Assembly: GCA_029718625.1 (NCBI GenBank)
Contig: CM056376.1
Span: 125,079,674 to 125,143,673 of the forward strand
DNA: 64,000 bases
Direction: 5' to 3'
Origin: Synaphobranchus kaupii
Taxonomy: Eukaryota; Chordata; Actinopteri; Anguilliformes; Synaphobranchidae
Below the pieces are notes generated by a model that was not told the DNA's origin, made no database searches, and saw only the letters and a program-made list of their open reading frames with translations. This document shows, piece after piece, positions 33,305 through 46,330 of the stretch. Position 1 is the stretch's first letter; every line of letters starts with the position of its first letter. A program made the position numbers and the translations under genes.

Positions 33305-34985
33305 TTATGTTGTTGTAACAAAATGATCCATAAAATATTCAGGCTTTCTCATAAGAGCGCTTTTCTTTTTTTTCTTTTTTTTGATTTGCAGACCATGAGT
33401 ATCTTGGGGCTATAATTAGCAGATGCCCTTTCCTTTCTCATTATATCATGAGAGCAGATCCAAGCACAGCACTGGCAAGAGTAACAATTTTGTAAAGGGG
33501 AAAAGCGAGGTGCAATGAGATGTTACAAAAACGTGTAAATATGACCTAGTTTGCAAACTGGATATTGGTGGATATGGGAGGTGCTGGTCACTATCAGAGA
33601 TCAGCTCTGGCTCTGGTTGCAGCATAGTCTGCTAAGTGTCGCTAATCAATCATCGGATATTACATTTCTCCAAAGGTGTCTGTCTCATGAAGCCATGTTG
33701 ACATTCTGAAGGTTCCAAATAATTTCTCCTAGCTGTGGCTAACCTACAATAGGGCTACAAATCAGACTGTCATATCCCAGCATTGGCACACAGTTTGGTA
33801 CACCTAATAGGACCAGATATGTGTGTGGAAGTGTAAATTATTTGACAAATAATAGTCACTCGAGCATTAATCAGAAACCCAATCAAAATTAAAAATGACA
33901 AAAAAACTACTTGTTTTTATGTTTGTAAAGGTGAAGGAAAGGAAGTTACACCACAAGTATGACCAGAACTCGCCATGTATTTCAGACTTTATTATATATA
34001 TAATAAAATGGCCTACATGTTCAGAGAAAAGTATAGCATATAAAGACCTGAAATTAGTGTTTCGGTTTGATCTCATAATGTATTATAATCAACTCACATC
34101 ACTTGCCTACCGCAGAGCTAGGATCGAAGGTAATAGGCCAAACATAATGGCTTACAGTATCGTGGGGCGATTTCAATACAAACATTTACAGAGAACATTT
34201 AGAGGTTTCCCTGAACACTGACAAGATTAACCTTTGTACTTTACATTGCACACCTCTGTTTGGAGCATCCCACATGAAAACACTGGACCCTGCTGATTTT
34301 CATGAATATTAATGAAGCAAAACATGTACAGAGATGTGGGAATTATGCAAATGTGAACGACGTGAACGACGTGAACAACCTGTTGCTGTGAAATGCATTG
34401 CTGGCGTGGGTATTAATGACCTTTTAAATTTCTCCCTGTGTGGAAACGTGTCTCAACCTGCTTAAAACAGCTCCCGGTCTGCACTTGGAGATCAAGTTGG
34501 TCTTCACTGTGTAAGGCCAGGGGTGGATTGTGATTGGTTACTTGGCACTCGTTAGAAAACCAATGAGAATATACTGTGAAGTGAAACTAGAGACAAATGA
34601 AACGGCTGTTAAGAGCTATCCCAGTGAGTAAAGGCCAGAATCTAGACGTCTAGAGGGGTGGAATTCTAGGTCAAGAAACATTTAGACATAAACGGACTAA
34701 GTTGACCCCAATATAGCTCATGTTCTACCAGAATATAGCCTGGTTAAGTCCTAGTTGGCTGAAAAACCTTTACCTTAATATAAGTGAATATAGCTGGGTT
34801 TTCACCTGAACACTTAGATGCAGTTTCACCAACTTTTCACCACAAAAATGTTCACTGTGATGGTCCCAGCTTTATTTACAGGTGAAAAGGCTAGAAGCAA
34901 TGTTTCCAGTGAAAACAATTTAATGAATAGGAAAAAAATATAATATAAAATATTAAATACTGTTATTTTATGAGATGACCATTAA
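33305..34985. other. gene-free stretch with a possible CCCAG-ended element
   Basis: No gene recognised. Between 34620 and 34799, ends cccagtgagta and tatagctggg, a ctagacgtctag palindrome and three aatatagc words suggest a short relic related in style to the ACGTC-rich elements of this window, but boundaries are weak. Confidence 0.35.

Positions 34986-35036
<51 letters not shown>
34986..35036. repeat. (ATT)n microsatellite
   Basis: About 17 ATT units; it encodes the artificial poly-Asn frame on minus. Confidence 0.98.
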
Positions 35037-35103
35037 GCCTAGGCTGCTGTTACACTCAACAAGCTGGAGGTTCAATGAACTGTTCACTGGATGTCTCTTC
35101 ACA

Positions 35104-35429
35104 GGCCCGTTCACACTTGCATTTCCGGGCTCGACAAAAGTTATTAGCTGGAGTCGCTCATGTTCTGTGTCCGTACACACGGATAGGGGCGTGGCTCAAA
35201 CAAACACTTTTCACTTTGGATTTCAGCAAATGTAACGTTTTTGACACGAAATGTGGTGGCACGGCTTCATTTTTAAATTTTATTTTTTACTATAGGATAT
35301 ATGTGATTTATGAAATGGAGACAAGATACTTGGCTTTATAACTCAAAATATGTAATTTAGTGTTTATTACCCCTTTTAGCACTAAAATGAGGAGCCACAT
35401 CCATATTTACCTGGAGTGTGAATGGGGCC
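35104..35429. mobile_element. short inverted-repeat element
   Basis: Left end GGCCCGTTCACACTTGCAT and right end inverted AGTGTGAATGGGGCC form terminal inverted repeats around 326 bp without a transposase. The family is not certain and no clean target duplication is seen. Confidence 0.55.
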
Positions 35430-35974
35430 TTACTTTCTGCCAGGAGTTACACATGTTTATCAGGACTAAAAAGATCGTAACTATGTTTACTAGCACACAC
35501 ATTGCGCCATTAGTGTCACATAAAATCACATTTCCATCTGATAATGGGTTTTTAGTTGCTTTGGACTGTTTGTGATAATAGAGGTTGTATTGCATGTTGG
35601 ATTCAAATACTAGTTACTCTTTTATTCTGTAACACGATTTGCTTCTTAATTAAAAATGTATTTATTCTTACTGTTCGTCATGTACGCCTATGTATACGAA
35701 TCTACGCCCCATTGTTACGCAATAATTCAGAACGTTTAGTTACGGATATTCCAAACACATCCATACATGTCTTGCTACAATAACAGCCGTCATCTTATTG
35801 ATCTCGTGTCTTTTAATAGGGCTACCTGCTTTCCATTTCCCAAACTTGCTTTCGGGTTTAGTAAATTTACACGTTCTAAAGAAATTTGCATGAGCTCCTC
35901 CCACTATTAAATAATGTAGGGACGCCCAATTGTGCATATTCATTCAAGCTAACCTGAAAAAACGGAAACTCCAT

Positions 35975-37914
35975 GGGCCCTATCTTGGCGATCTTGGCGC
36001 TTGGTCTAAGCGCATGGCGCTAAGTCCATTTAGGGCGTGTCCAAGTCCACTTTTGCTATTTTAACGGCGGTTTTTTTTTTTGGGCGCTAAGCACGGCGCA
36101 AGGTGCAACTGGGCTGAACCTAGTCTCTTCATTAATTATAGGTGTGTCTTGGGCGTGACATGCAATAAACCAATCAAAATGTCATATCCCATTCCCTTTA
36201 AAAGCCTGCTTTTCCACCTTGGCGAATTGCTTATGATGGCGAAACAGACATGCTCGTGTGTGTTTAGTGCGATCAAGGAATAGGCTATATGGATCAATAG
36301 TAGCCTATGATCAATATTATTCGGGCTAACCATTATGAGTTCCTGGTAATTCCTGACAGTGCTGTTTACAAAATATATGCGTTTAAATTTCACCTGCAAC
36401 AGCTGAGAATAAGCGACCAATGGCTTCCGTGTCACCTTAGAAAACGCCAAATTAGCCTGCTTGTTTAACGAATTTTGTTTGATTATGCAATGAACTCATG
36501 TTCAAGCTTCATCCGAAGTTCATTAGGCTACCTGCATTCTAATTTTGATTAATAACATAAATAACGTTATTTTGCCTTAATGATGACACTAAATACAATA
36601 AATCTGTCAGGTTGGCAACCCATAGCTTCAGCATATTTTCCCTTGTTTTATAATGTCCTGCTTATGGAAATGTGACCAACCTATTTTACTGGTAGCGTAG
36701 CTTTAAAACGATCCACTTTCCCAGGAAGACCGTGAAAAGTGCGATTTACAGCAGGGGAAACAGGCCTGCTCATGTAAAGTGCACATGCAGATAATGGCAT
36801 TAAAATTCATTGTAAATTAATTGTCATTTTGTAACGTGCTGCAAATTTTGTTTCTAATTAGCCGCTTAGTTCTCTTTAAAATATTTTGTTCAGTTATGGA
36901 ATAACAGGTGAAATCAGCGCGGTTTTAATAAGCTGAGGGTATGGAAACCTTGTCACTGTAATTAAAAAAATATGAAGGACGAAGGATAGCTAAAGTTACA
37001 ATTCAGTAAACATGATGACATTTATCTCCGTTTTTTAACCATAGGCTATCGAAAAAAAACCTTATGCACAGCGAATCCGCTGTAGCCTAGGCTATTTGAA
37101 AAACAATTAAAGCAATATTCGCTGGACAAGGTTTTGAACTTTTTTCAGTCACAAACCATTCTATTTACTTACAGGCTGTATTCCTAGATAAACAGAGCTG
37201 TATTGTAATGACGTCTGAAGCGCATTTTCAGAACTCAAATGTCCGTCTATTGCAGTGCGCGAGTTTTCCATTGAATGACAATTCACTCATTAGGTGTAAA
37301 TGACAATTCGCGCATTAGGCTTGATATAGGTGTTATCAGCTCCTTTTTAATGGATAGCCATTGTCCCGTACCATCGCACATCGCCTGGATGTTGATGGAG
37401 TGGGCTGAGAGCAATGTAATGTGGCATCGTTTCCATTCGCTGAGGGAAAGGTATGTGGACTTATTGAATCTTTTATTATTATGCATTTTTGATATAGCCT
37501 ACACAATAATAATATTTCACATTGTGATCTAGATATTTTAGTCATGCTTGTGCGCGCCCCTGTGTGTAATAGACAGGAGGGTACGCGCATTGTGCACACG
37601 CTTATGTAGACGCACTTATATGCGCCGTTAAAATAACATGTAAACAACTGCGACATGACTTTAGACCAGGTTTGTGGTGGTTCTAGCGCAAGCGCTTTCT
37701 GCTGGCTCAAGATAGCAATACGCCAAAAAGAATCCTGGCCACTCCTCATCTTAAGACCAACACGCCCAGTTCACTTGTAATGGGTGCAAGAATACATGCT
37801 AGTTAAAAGACGTGAGCGCTAGGCGTTATAATGAAGCTAGCGCCGGGTGTAAGATAGCAAAGACACTTGCGTTTGGGTTAGCGCCGCTTTGCGCCGGGTG
37901 TAAGATAGGGCCCC
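35975..37914. mobile_element. 1.9-kb GGGCCC-ended non-autonomous DNA transposon
   Basis: Left end GGGCCCTATCTTGGCGATCT and right end inverted TGTAAGATAGGGCCC. Sub-terminal zones on both sides are rich in gcgc words (cttggcgcttggtctaagcg; gcgccgctttgcgccgggtg). CAT (or CCAT) occurs at both flanks and may be a 3-bp duplication. Inside, 36400-37540 is AT-rich without a recognised transposase. Similar GGGCCCTAT ends are common in fish DNA transposons. Confidence 0.75.
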
Positions 37915-39775
37915 ATGTGTCTTTTTATTTTAACACGATCAGTCAGTCCTCTTTGCACCTCATTAGTTGATCACCTCAGACGATGTTTTGCGAGTGGTAA
38001 CAGTTTTCCATGTGATTTTGTGCACGCAAACCTTTTAGTAGCTAGGCTAAACCGACCAATAAGCGTAATTTTCGGTAGTGCTTGCATGAGTTGAGCATAC
38101 TCATTGAAATGTGTAAGTACTGAAAAAATTAATTTTCTTGTAAATCTGTTATCCAAAGTGTTGGAGTCCATTTTTACATATAAGAAATTACTTGTAAATA
38201 GTTAAATAAATAAACAAGGGCACCACCAGGTGGACATCCGTAAAAGCCACAGCACAGAAAATTGCTCATCACGTGAAAAGATGGCTACTACCCAGTTAAT
38301 TGAGACAGGTGCGCTGGTCCTGGATAGATGCCATCGGGAAACTTTCATCAACCATGCATAACTGTATTGTAGGCTAATTGTAGCTACTTATAGTAATGCA
38401 AAATAGTGTAGGCTACCATTTTTGAATTCATTTATTTTGATTATTAGAAACATTTGATTTACTTAGACTTTTGTTTTTAATTTGTGGAGGCCTATTTCGA
38501 TTTGAACGATTTCATTTATTTGAACACCAAACACACACACATAGCATGCACAAACACATCAAACACGCCAAAGCTGCTGGATCCATCAACTTAAAGAGTT
38601 GAATTTAAAAGGAACCCATCAGCAAAGCACAAGAACAAATCAAGAAGAGTAAGTAAATCAAATTCTCACACATTTTGTGGAAATGCTTTGACTTATCAGT
38701 CTGTGCATCTTAAAGAATTGGCGTTTGTGGTGGAACACAGAGAAGGAAGCCAATACAAAAAGTTATGACATGATGCAGCAGGACTAAATCCAGGCCATAA
38801 TAGCAAATCTGAACATGCAGTATAACAAGCCGTCACTGCGTTTAGAATTTAAAACTCAAAATTTGAAAGCTAATCTCATATCGCACAGAATTTGTTGCAG
38901 CGGGATCCCTGACTAGGCTATAGCCATTGGCTTAGCACAGGAATGAAATGATTGAAAACAGGGGTTTTGTTGTTTACCATCAGTCGTTTCGATGCGATCA
39001 GGGCCCATCAAACTGTCTCGTCTCCCTGGCCTGGGCTGCTCGAGCCCAGACGGGCTTCGCCACGAGAATCCTTCCACCAGGTCGATGGGAGCTTAATCTC
39101 AGTGTTCGCTCAGAGACTTTCTGCTCAAGTCCTCAGACAGGCAAGTTCCTGTAGGCGGCGAGGCTGTCTGACTTCCTGCCAATTCTGAGCAGATGTTGCT
39201 GTGGAGCTGCGGCAGGTGGGTAACATTATTGCCCTCGTGTAGGAGACCCTCTAATGGCACAGCATCTTAATGACTCCGGGAACAGACACTTTCCAGCAGA
39301 ACAGAGAAGCATCCCTGTGCTTCCAGATATCATTGTTGGGCAAAAGACTGATGCCATTGTCTGAAAGAGAAAGGAGGGAAAAAAAGCTGTTTTATGGAAG
39401 ACATGCTAGTGCTGGAATCTGGGAGGAAATAATTTCTCAGCTTCCCTGCAATTATCACCCGGGAGAAGATATATTTTGAGCCGTATTAAAATGCAATACA
39501 TAAGAGCGGCTGCGTGTGCAAATGACACGCGTGTACTTGCATGCGCACATGCTCGGCACACAGATATGCATGTGCGTATATATGGACGCGGACGCGGACG
39601 CACGTGCACACACACGTGAAATATGGCACTGTTGAAAAATGAATGGGGCTTATACTGCTGGATGGCAGGTCGTTACTCTGCTTCCCAAGAGCAAGACAAT
39701 AAAGAGATACAGAATGAACCACTCTTTAGAATTCACTTTGCTCTTTTTACAGCCTTGGCACCTATAAAGCTCAAC

Positions 39776-39779
<4 letters not shown>
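37915..39779. other. gene-free stretch
   Basis: No coding exon recognised. A mixed-composition block at 38990-39200 gives overlapping open frames without motifs or splice framing. Confidence 0.4.

Positions 39780-39834
<55 letters not shown>
39779..39834. repeat. (GA)n microsatellite
   Basis: About 27 GA units, followed within 30 bases by a TG array. Confidence 0.98.
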
Positions 39835-39839
<5 letters not shown>

Positions 39840-39863
39840 GGAGAGCGTGTGCCTGTTGGCGTG

Positions 39864-39864
<1 letters not shown>

Positions 39865-39910
<46 letters not shown>
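39865..39910. repeat. (TG)n microsatellite
   Basis: About 23 TG units; with the GA run just upstream it forms a compound microsatellite. Confidence 0.97.
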
Positions 39911-39913
<3 letters not shown>

Positions 39914-42241
39914 AGAGCAAGAGAGAGGCTTGTTCTTGTGAAGCAAAGACCCTATATATGGCTTTCATGGTAGTGAACCTGAGGGTAGACTGTGGTCGCA
40001 TTCCTTGTTGAAGATAAAAGAGAAAAAGAGAAGATATTCATGCCTAAATGAAAGAATAAAAAACATGAATATGAATCGTGCGTCACAGTATTCAGGTTAG
40101 CATCTATGTGAAGGCTAATAAGGTTTTGAAAAACATCAGCACAGTGTTTAGTTGACTGATGAAAGGGCAGCACACATCCTGAAAATGAAATATTAAACAT
40201 TCAAAAACATTTTCTAAATATTTGGTAGTGCTTTATCGGGGGACCCATTTTGTTAGTCGAGACAGTAAAATGAACTAAGAGTCACATTAAAAGGGGAAAA
40301 CGCCACAGAGGAGAAAGATGTGCCATTGAAATGCAGTTTGTGGAAGTGTTCTACGAGTGCTGGCCTCTTCGAGCAGCGAGGGGGGCTGACTGTATCTTTC
40401 CTCAGTCCCCAGTCCCTCAAACAACAAGTTTGATATGAATTGATGGCAGCACTGAAAATGACTGATAGGCTGACACCTGTTAAATGTGGCCGGCAGCCTC
40501 GCCGACATGCCTGTGAAAAGTGCTATGGATTGTTTGGAATAGGCCTCTCGAATTTCCCGATGATCCCGGATTAGCAGCGGTTATTGGCTGTCTCCCAGAT
40601 GCTCTCTTCTTTGATCCCACAGAATCATAGATTATGGTCTCCTGTGTCCTTGATGGATCAGTAATGGCTTGTTTTCTAGAACGGAATATATCCAACGCAG
40701 ATAAAAAGACAATATCTCGTGAAGTGCTTTAAGAATGATGTCCATTATGTCTCTGTGGCCATGGGAAGAGGGTAGATAAATGGGCCTCTTCTAGAGATTG
40801 ACGGTGATTTCAGTGTGGCCTCGGTTTGGCTTATTCTCTGATGTAATGTCTTATTTATAGAGAATTCTGTGGACGTTCATTTGATATGTAATCTGTGTTA
40901 GTAACAGTAAGAGCCCATTCAAACAAATAATGGGTTCAGCCATCTGCCTGCAACACCTGAAACATTTCTTTGCCAAATATATTCGAATACAATACTTAGT
41001 TTTACATCACCTAAAAAAATCAATAGACTTTGCAGTAACTTTGACATCTTTGTGGCTGGGGGTATCTATTTGATTCTATTCTTCAGGGAAATCTTGCGCC
41101 TGGTTCTAATAATGCCCTTAGGAAAATTAAGAGAGTTGGACATTCCCCACTCCTCGCAGGCTCCTGTTCCATTACCTCAGCCGCAGCACGAGAGCAATCT
41201 GTTGCCGCGGAGCCATCTGCTAATAACACGGTCCCCGTGCAGGAGTCACAAGAGAGGAACAGTCTGAAACATGCTCTACAATTAGCAGCTTCCTCCTGTG
41301 TTTAATTAAGAGGCTGTGTCCACTCAGAGAAAGCAACCAGTCTGAGTCCAGCAGGGACATGGACCGGATCTCACGGTCTCAGTCTCTGCATAGGCACGCT
41401 TGGTCGAAACGGTTGCTTGCGACATCATCCTAGATTAATTCAGAATCCAACCCGAAAAAAAATGCAGCTCTAGCATCAAATTAAGAATCAAATACAAAGC
41501 TCCATTGTGTATGCTTACAAGCTCAGTTGGAAAAATAGGGGTTTGAAGTTTGGGCCCATTTGTGACAGTCACATGAGTTTGGATTTCTTTGGAGTTTTTT
41601 TTTTACAAACTATTTTTTTCATGTTTTCCCAAACTTTAAAAAAATGTTTACACTTGGTACCACTGGTAGGAATTAGTCAGTTTGTGAAGCACATTCTGAT
41701 GCCTGAGAATCAAAGCTTATACAGATAATATGGCCACCAAACATATCCTTAAACGTGTTTCACAGGATTAATTCATTTTCTTACCAATTTGTAGCCATTT
41801 TATTAGGCACACCCAACATAGTCCAGTACTGAAATAAAAAGAATGCATGCAGATTTCCAGCCATTTTTCACAGAACAGTTTCTATAGCAAACAGCTACCA
41901 TTTCTTATTTGGATGGCAAGCTCGGCTGAATCATTTTCATAGCAACAGTGTCATTAGTTTATAAAAGATAAATGCGACCTAAGCCAATTTAAAATGTGCA
42001 GGACTACAATATTTTATTACAAGTAATATATAAAGTGTAGGGTAGTATCAGCTTGCTCCACCTGTGACCAAGCAGCGTAGCATAGCTGCGTGAGTGGTGA
42101 TGGTGTGCCATTCAGAATTTGTTGCTTCATTGCTTTCATCCATTGGGTAGGAAACTGTCCTTTGATGTTCCATAAAATAAATGGTTGTCAGTATATATAC
42201 CGGTTTGCAAATTCTCAAAGCCAGTTTATTTCTTGCCTGGA
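39911..42241. other. gene-free stretch
   Basis: No coding exon recognised. The blocks 40470-40700 and 41130-41400 are less AT-rich and low in repeats, and are the most exon- or enhancer-like parts, but show no readable motif. Confidence 0.4.
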
Positions 42242-42349
42242 GTGAGGAGTGATTATTGCAGGAGCCTGTACTCCCCCTATCTCTCTGTTGCACTAGTGAG
42301 GAGTGGTTATTGCAGGAGCCTGTACTCCCCCTATCTCTCTGTTGCACTA
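42242..42349. repeat. 54-bp tandem duplication
   Basis: Two copies of a 54-bp unit (containing ggagcctgtactccccctat) differing at a single base, so the duplication is recent. Confidence 0.95.
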
Positions 42350-43379
42350 GTGAGGGGGGGGGTGGTTATAAAAAGAGAAAAGGGAGTGGTTACTTCCCCC
42401 CGTGCAGATGTCGCATGGCTTCGAGGAAACGTTTACATAAAAACCACACGCATGCACCTGATGCACACATTCCTCCCAAGCACAGCTCCTTTAAAAAAAA
42501 AACAGCTATTTTCCATCCTGTGTAGAGCATTCTGTTGTTCCTATAGTGCTTCTGTTTGGTTTTTAAGTTAATCAAGTTTGTATTTATTTCTAAAGTAAAT
42601 CTTACCCAGAGTTTGTCTACAAACAATGGGTGGTTTGGCTATAATTTCATGACTATTTGAAAACCCTTACGAAAATATGTAATGTGACAACATTATTTGA
42701 GAGCCATAAAATACGTCATGATTCAGGCACATTTGTCTGTAGAAAAATTGTACAGTGATTGAATTCTTTGGTGTAAAAAAAAATGGATTGCACACTGTGA
42801 AGTCAGTATTGATGCATTCATTTTAAACATATATTAGAGTGTCCTACAAAAGATTTGTTTAAATTAAGATGGCAACGACGAGCATGCCATTTGCATCTCC
42901 TGAACGTTCTGGTTTGTGAGTTTTGTGTAAATCACACATCTACAGTTAGCCATTTTTAAAATTGCATTTGAATAGTTTACTACGATTCATGTTTTTTATT
43001 ATTAGTTTGATCTTTTTTTTTTATCAATGATTTGTAAATAGTTGTTTGAACTGCAGCGCAGAGAATAAAACCTTTACATAACTCCACCAGCGATTATTAT
43101 TGGCAGGGCGATAATAATAATCTGCGTCAAGCGGATGTGTCAAAGTTACAATATTATCCTCGCCTTCGTCTTCATTCCTGTTGACACTTTCTCTCCTCTG
43201 ATCCAGGTGCATTAGGAGCTGACAGCCTTAGAATTGCCTCATAGCCGAAAGCAATCAAACACGTTTGCCTGACAATTTCACTGAGCAGGCCTGTGGGACT
43301 GTGCCTCTTGTTCTCAAAAAAAAGAGGACATTGTACATTGTGTCTCCCAGCACTGTGAGGTTTACGTACACTGCTGACA
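42350..43379. other. gene-free stretch
   Basis: Nothing recognised on either strand. Confidence 0.4.
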
Positions 43380-43588
43380 TCCTAGCACAGTGGTCCCCAA
43401 CCCTGTTCCTGGAGATCTACCGTCCTGTAGGTTTTCATTTCAATCCTAATTTGGCACACCTGATTCTGCTAATTATCAGCTCAATGAGATCTCTAGCTCT
43501 TGAATGAGGTGTGCTTTATTATGGTTGGAGTGAAAACCTACAGGATGGTAGATCTCCAGGAACAAGGTTGGGGACCACTGTCTGAGCA
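43380..43588. mobile_element. 193-bp palindromic hAT-type MITE
   Basis: Ends CAGTGGTCCCCAACCCTGTT and inverted AACAAGGTTGGGGACCACTG; the arms pair for about 60 bases (ggagatctaccgtcctgtag with its partner). The flanking 8-mers TCCTAGCA and TCTGAGCA agree at six of eight bases, an aged hAT-style duplication. Confidence 0.9.
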
Positions 43589-45815
43589 GGTATTTTTTTA
43601 AATTTCTTTATTTTACTATTTTTTATAATGGGAGTGAGAATGTAAAGCCTTTTGAGAGCTGATGTAGTTGCAAAGACACATACAGTCATAGTCCCTATCT
43701 ATTGTCTGGAATGTCTGATTTATCTTGTGTTTCTTTGTCAAATTGGTTCTAGCAAAATAAATCGTCATATTCCACATCCACACAAGTCTTTGTGTTTGCA
43801 AAAAATATTAGAATTGTCTCTGGCTGTGAGTGTCTTCTAAAGACTCTGTCGGCAGTTGCAAGCCATCACAATCGCTATACTTTACCTTGAGTTCTGTCCT
43901 TGCATCGCTGAACCAAAAGTTCCATCACCAGAACACATTAAATCAGTCTATAAATCTGGCTGAATCTAGGATCTTGCGCCGCGCATTGTCTACCTAGTGA
44001 TGAACTGCCTAGTCCTACAGTTTTTGGAGGAGATGTTTCAGATAGACCCTCCACCAAGTATTAGAGGCCTGATAAACTTGCTTTCGCAGCTAATAAAAGC
44101 AGAACATTTCCTTGTACCTCACAACGTTTCATCAGCTGTTTTGGGCAATTCAGCCTTGGCTTATTTCCCAGCTACGGCCTGCAGAAGCCTTCGTTCGTTC
44201 CCAGATCTTCAGCTCTTTGCCTCTTTGGTACAGTAACACTGCTGGTACAGTATCATGTATCACCATACTAAAATGTATTAGTTACCTGTGTCAGACAGTG
44301 CATAATGTTTACATCGTTTGAACCATTAGCTAAAACATGGACATTTATTTCCCGGTATTATTATCTCTTTGTAATCCCGAGCCCAGTGTTTTATTTTCAG
44401 TGACATCAGCACTTGCAAAGACATTTGTTCATCTGGCAGATGCTCTTATCTTAGCAGGGTGGTTTACAGGGCCATCTAGGCCGGAGGCATAGAGTGCAAA
44501 TCACATGCGCTGCAAGAACACAATAGTGACATTGAGCAAAACAGCAGCAACAAAATAACACAACAGCAGCAACAAAATAACCCAACAAATTACAAACGAG
44601 CACATTGCTGCAATTTAAACACAATTTAAACATTCACACCATACATCAAATATACTGTATTGTCAAGTAACATTTAAAAAAGTGTTTCACGTAGAACCAT
44701 CAGCGTTATAACATGTCGAACTATCAATCTTACTTGAGTCAAGAAGGCTTGTCTGTGATCTCCTGGATGACTGGCAGAGGCTGCAGAAATTAGCACTAAT
44801 ATATGCAACTGGACATTCCAAAATAGGGAGGAGAAGGGTTAAAAGTGTTTCAAAAGATGTTCTTTGAGTTCTTGGGAGCTAAAGAATACTTACTTCAGTT
44901 CTAATGTACTTCACTTCAACAGTACGTGCTCTCATGTCTGCCTTCTGTTGCACTGAACGTGGCCTTCTCTCACTCATTGGATATCTGTTTGGATATTGTT
45001 TTTCTATGCACCTCCTCCCTCAATGCAGGTCTTTATATCCCACCTGCCTAGCCTGGCAGTGTCAGTGTAGGGTCGGTAATGATGTCACCCCAGACCCATA
45101 ATACATGGATGAGCTGCGTTCTTTAGCATCACATCAAATTGAAATGACCTGGCCTTTTCCTATGGCTGCCTTTCTTCTCTGGAGGATCTCCAGCTGTCTG
45201 CTGATGCCCAAGCCAGGCCAGCAGTGGGGTTTTTAGGGGATTTCATAATGAGTGACTGCCTTTAGTCCTTTGGATTGTGTTGCAGTTTGCACTTTGTCCT
45301 CTTTGTAGCTTGAAATATAACCTGTAATAACCATCATTGCGCTGTGGGATGAGAGAATGGTCCAGGAAATAAATTCTAACTACAACAGTTAGATATTTAG
45401 CAGGTAGTGTCTTCGAGACTGACTTACACAGATTATATTTATACAGCTACACAATTACTGAAGCAATTTCCGATTAAGACCATTGCTAAATGGTAAAACT
45501 GCAGGGAATAAAACTTGCAACCTTTATGCCATAGACACTATGAATAAACTCTACTCTGCTCACATCATGTCCTTCATCCATAGGCTCATCTGACTGACAG
45601 TCTGTGACGGATTTATCACACACGTTGTCCTCATACCCGGCCATCACCGTTGTACTGCTGAATTTCTGTCCTGGTTCCAGAAACGTCTGCGCACTCCCGG
45701 CTATGGTCTGGGTTTTACCATAGCCGGGTCTATGGTCTGGGTTTTCTGGACTTGGATATTCCGGATTTGAAGAAGTGGACGGCCAAGTCTGGCCATGCCT
45801 GGTAAATTATGGCAG
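43589..45815. other. gene-free stretch with retroposon remnants
   Basis: No gene recognised. At 44420-44470 catctggcagatgctcttat followed by tttacagggc is a minus-strand SINE/LINE tail remnant. Near 45690-45745 the phrase ctatggtctgggtttt occurs twice around accatagccggg. Confidence 0.45.
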
Positions 45816-46330
45816 CCCACTGAGCATTTTGACGTCTATTAGACGTTTAAAAGACGTCTAAATAGTGACTAGACGTCTAGGCTAAAACCGGTCTAAATTT
45901 GGTTGAAAAGTGAAAGTTTTTTTGACGTCTAAACGTCACCTAGACGTCTTTTCAACGTCTATTCAACGTCTATTCAACATCTAGATGTTTAAATCTAGAC
46001 GTTGAAATGACGTCTAATAGACGTCTAAGCTGTTAGCATGTTTTAGTCTATTAGACGTTTAAAAGACGTAAATGGTGACGAGCTGTTCGGGCTAAAACCG
46101 GCTAAAATTGATCTACCTATAGACGTTACTGTAAATTGATAATTTGCAAGTACAATTATTTTCCCCCAATATAAGTTGTTCAGTTGTGCATCTTGCAGTT
46201 GTTTTTTTTAATTTATATTTATGGAATGTATGGATTAAATAACCTAGTCTAGATTTAGACTGGATGTAGACGGTCTAAAAGAGGTTGAAATAGAAACCGA
46301 ACGTCTATTTGACGTCTAGTGCTCAGTGGG
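45816..46330. mobile_element. ACGTC-rich CACTA-like non-autonomous transposon, copy 2
   Basis: Perfect terminal inverted repeats CCCACTGAGCA and TGCTCAGTGGG bracket 515 bp packed with tagacgtct / gacgtctaa words in both orientations (more than fifteen). Ends of the form CACTG and dense inverted sub-terminal repeats fit the CACTA/EnSpm superfamily. No transposase. Sequence is different from the 15.8-kb element apart from the ACGTC words. Confidence 0.8.

Noticed and set aside
39623..39973. 116-residue plus frame with RERERE and CVCVCV runs
   Set aside because: It is translation of the GA and TG microsatellites.
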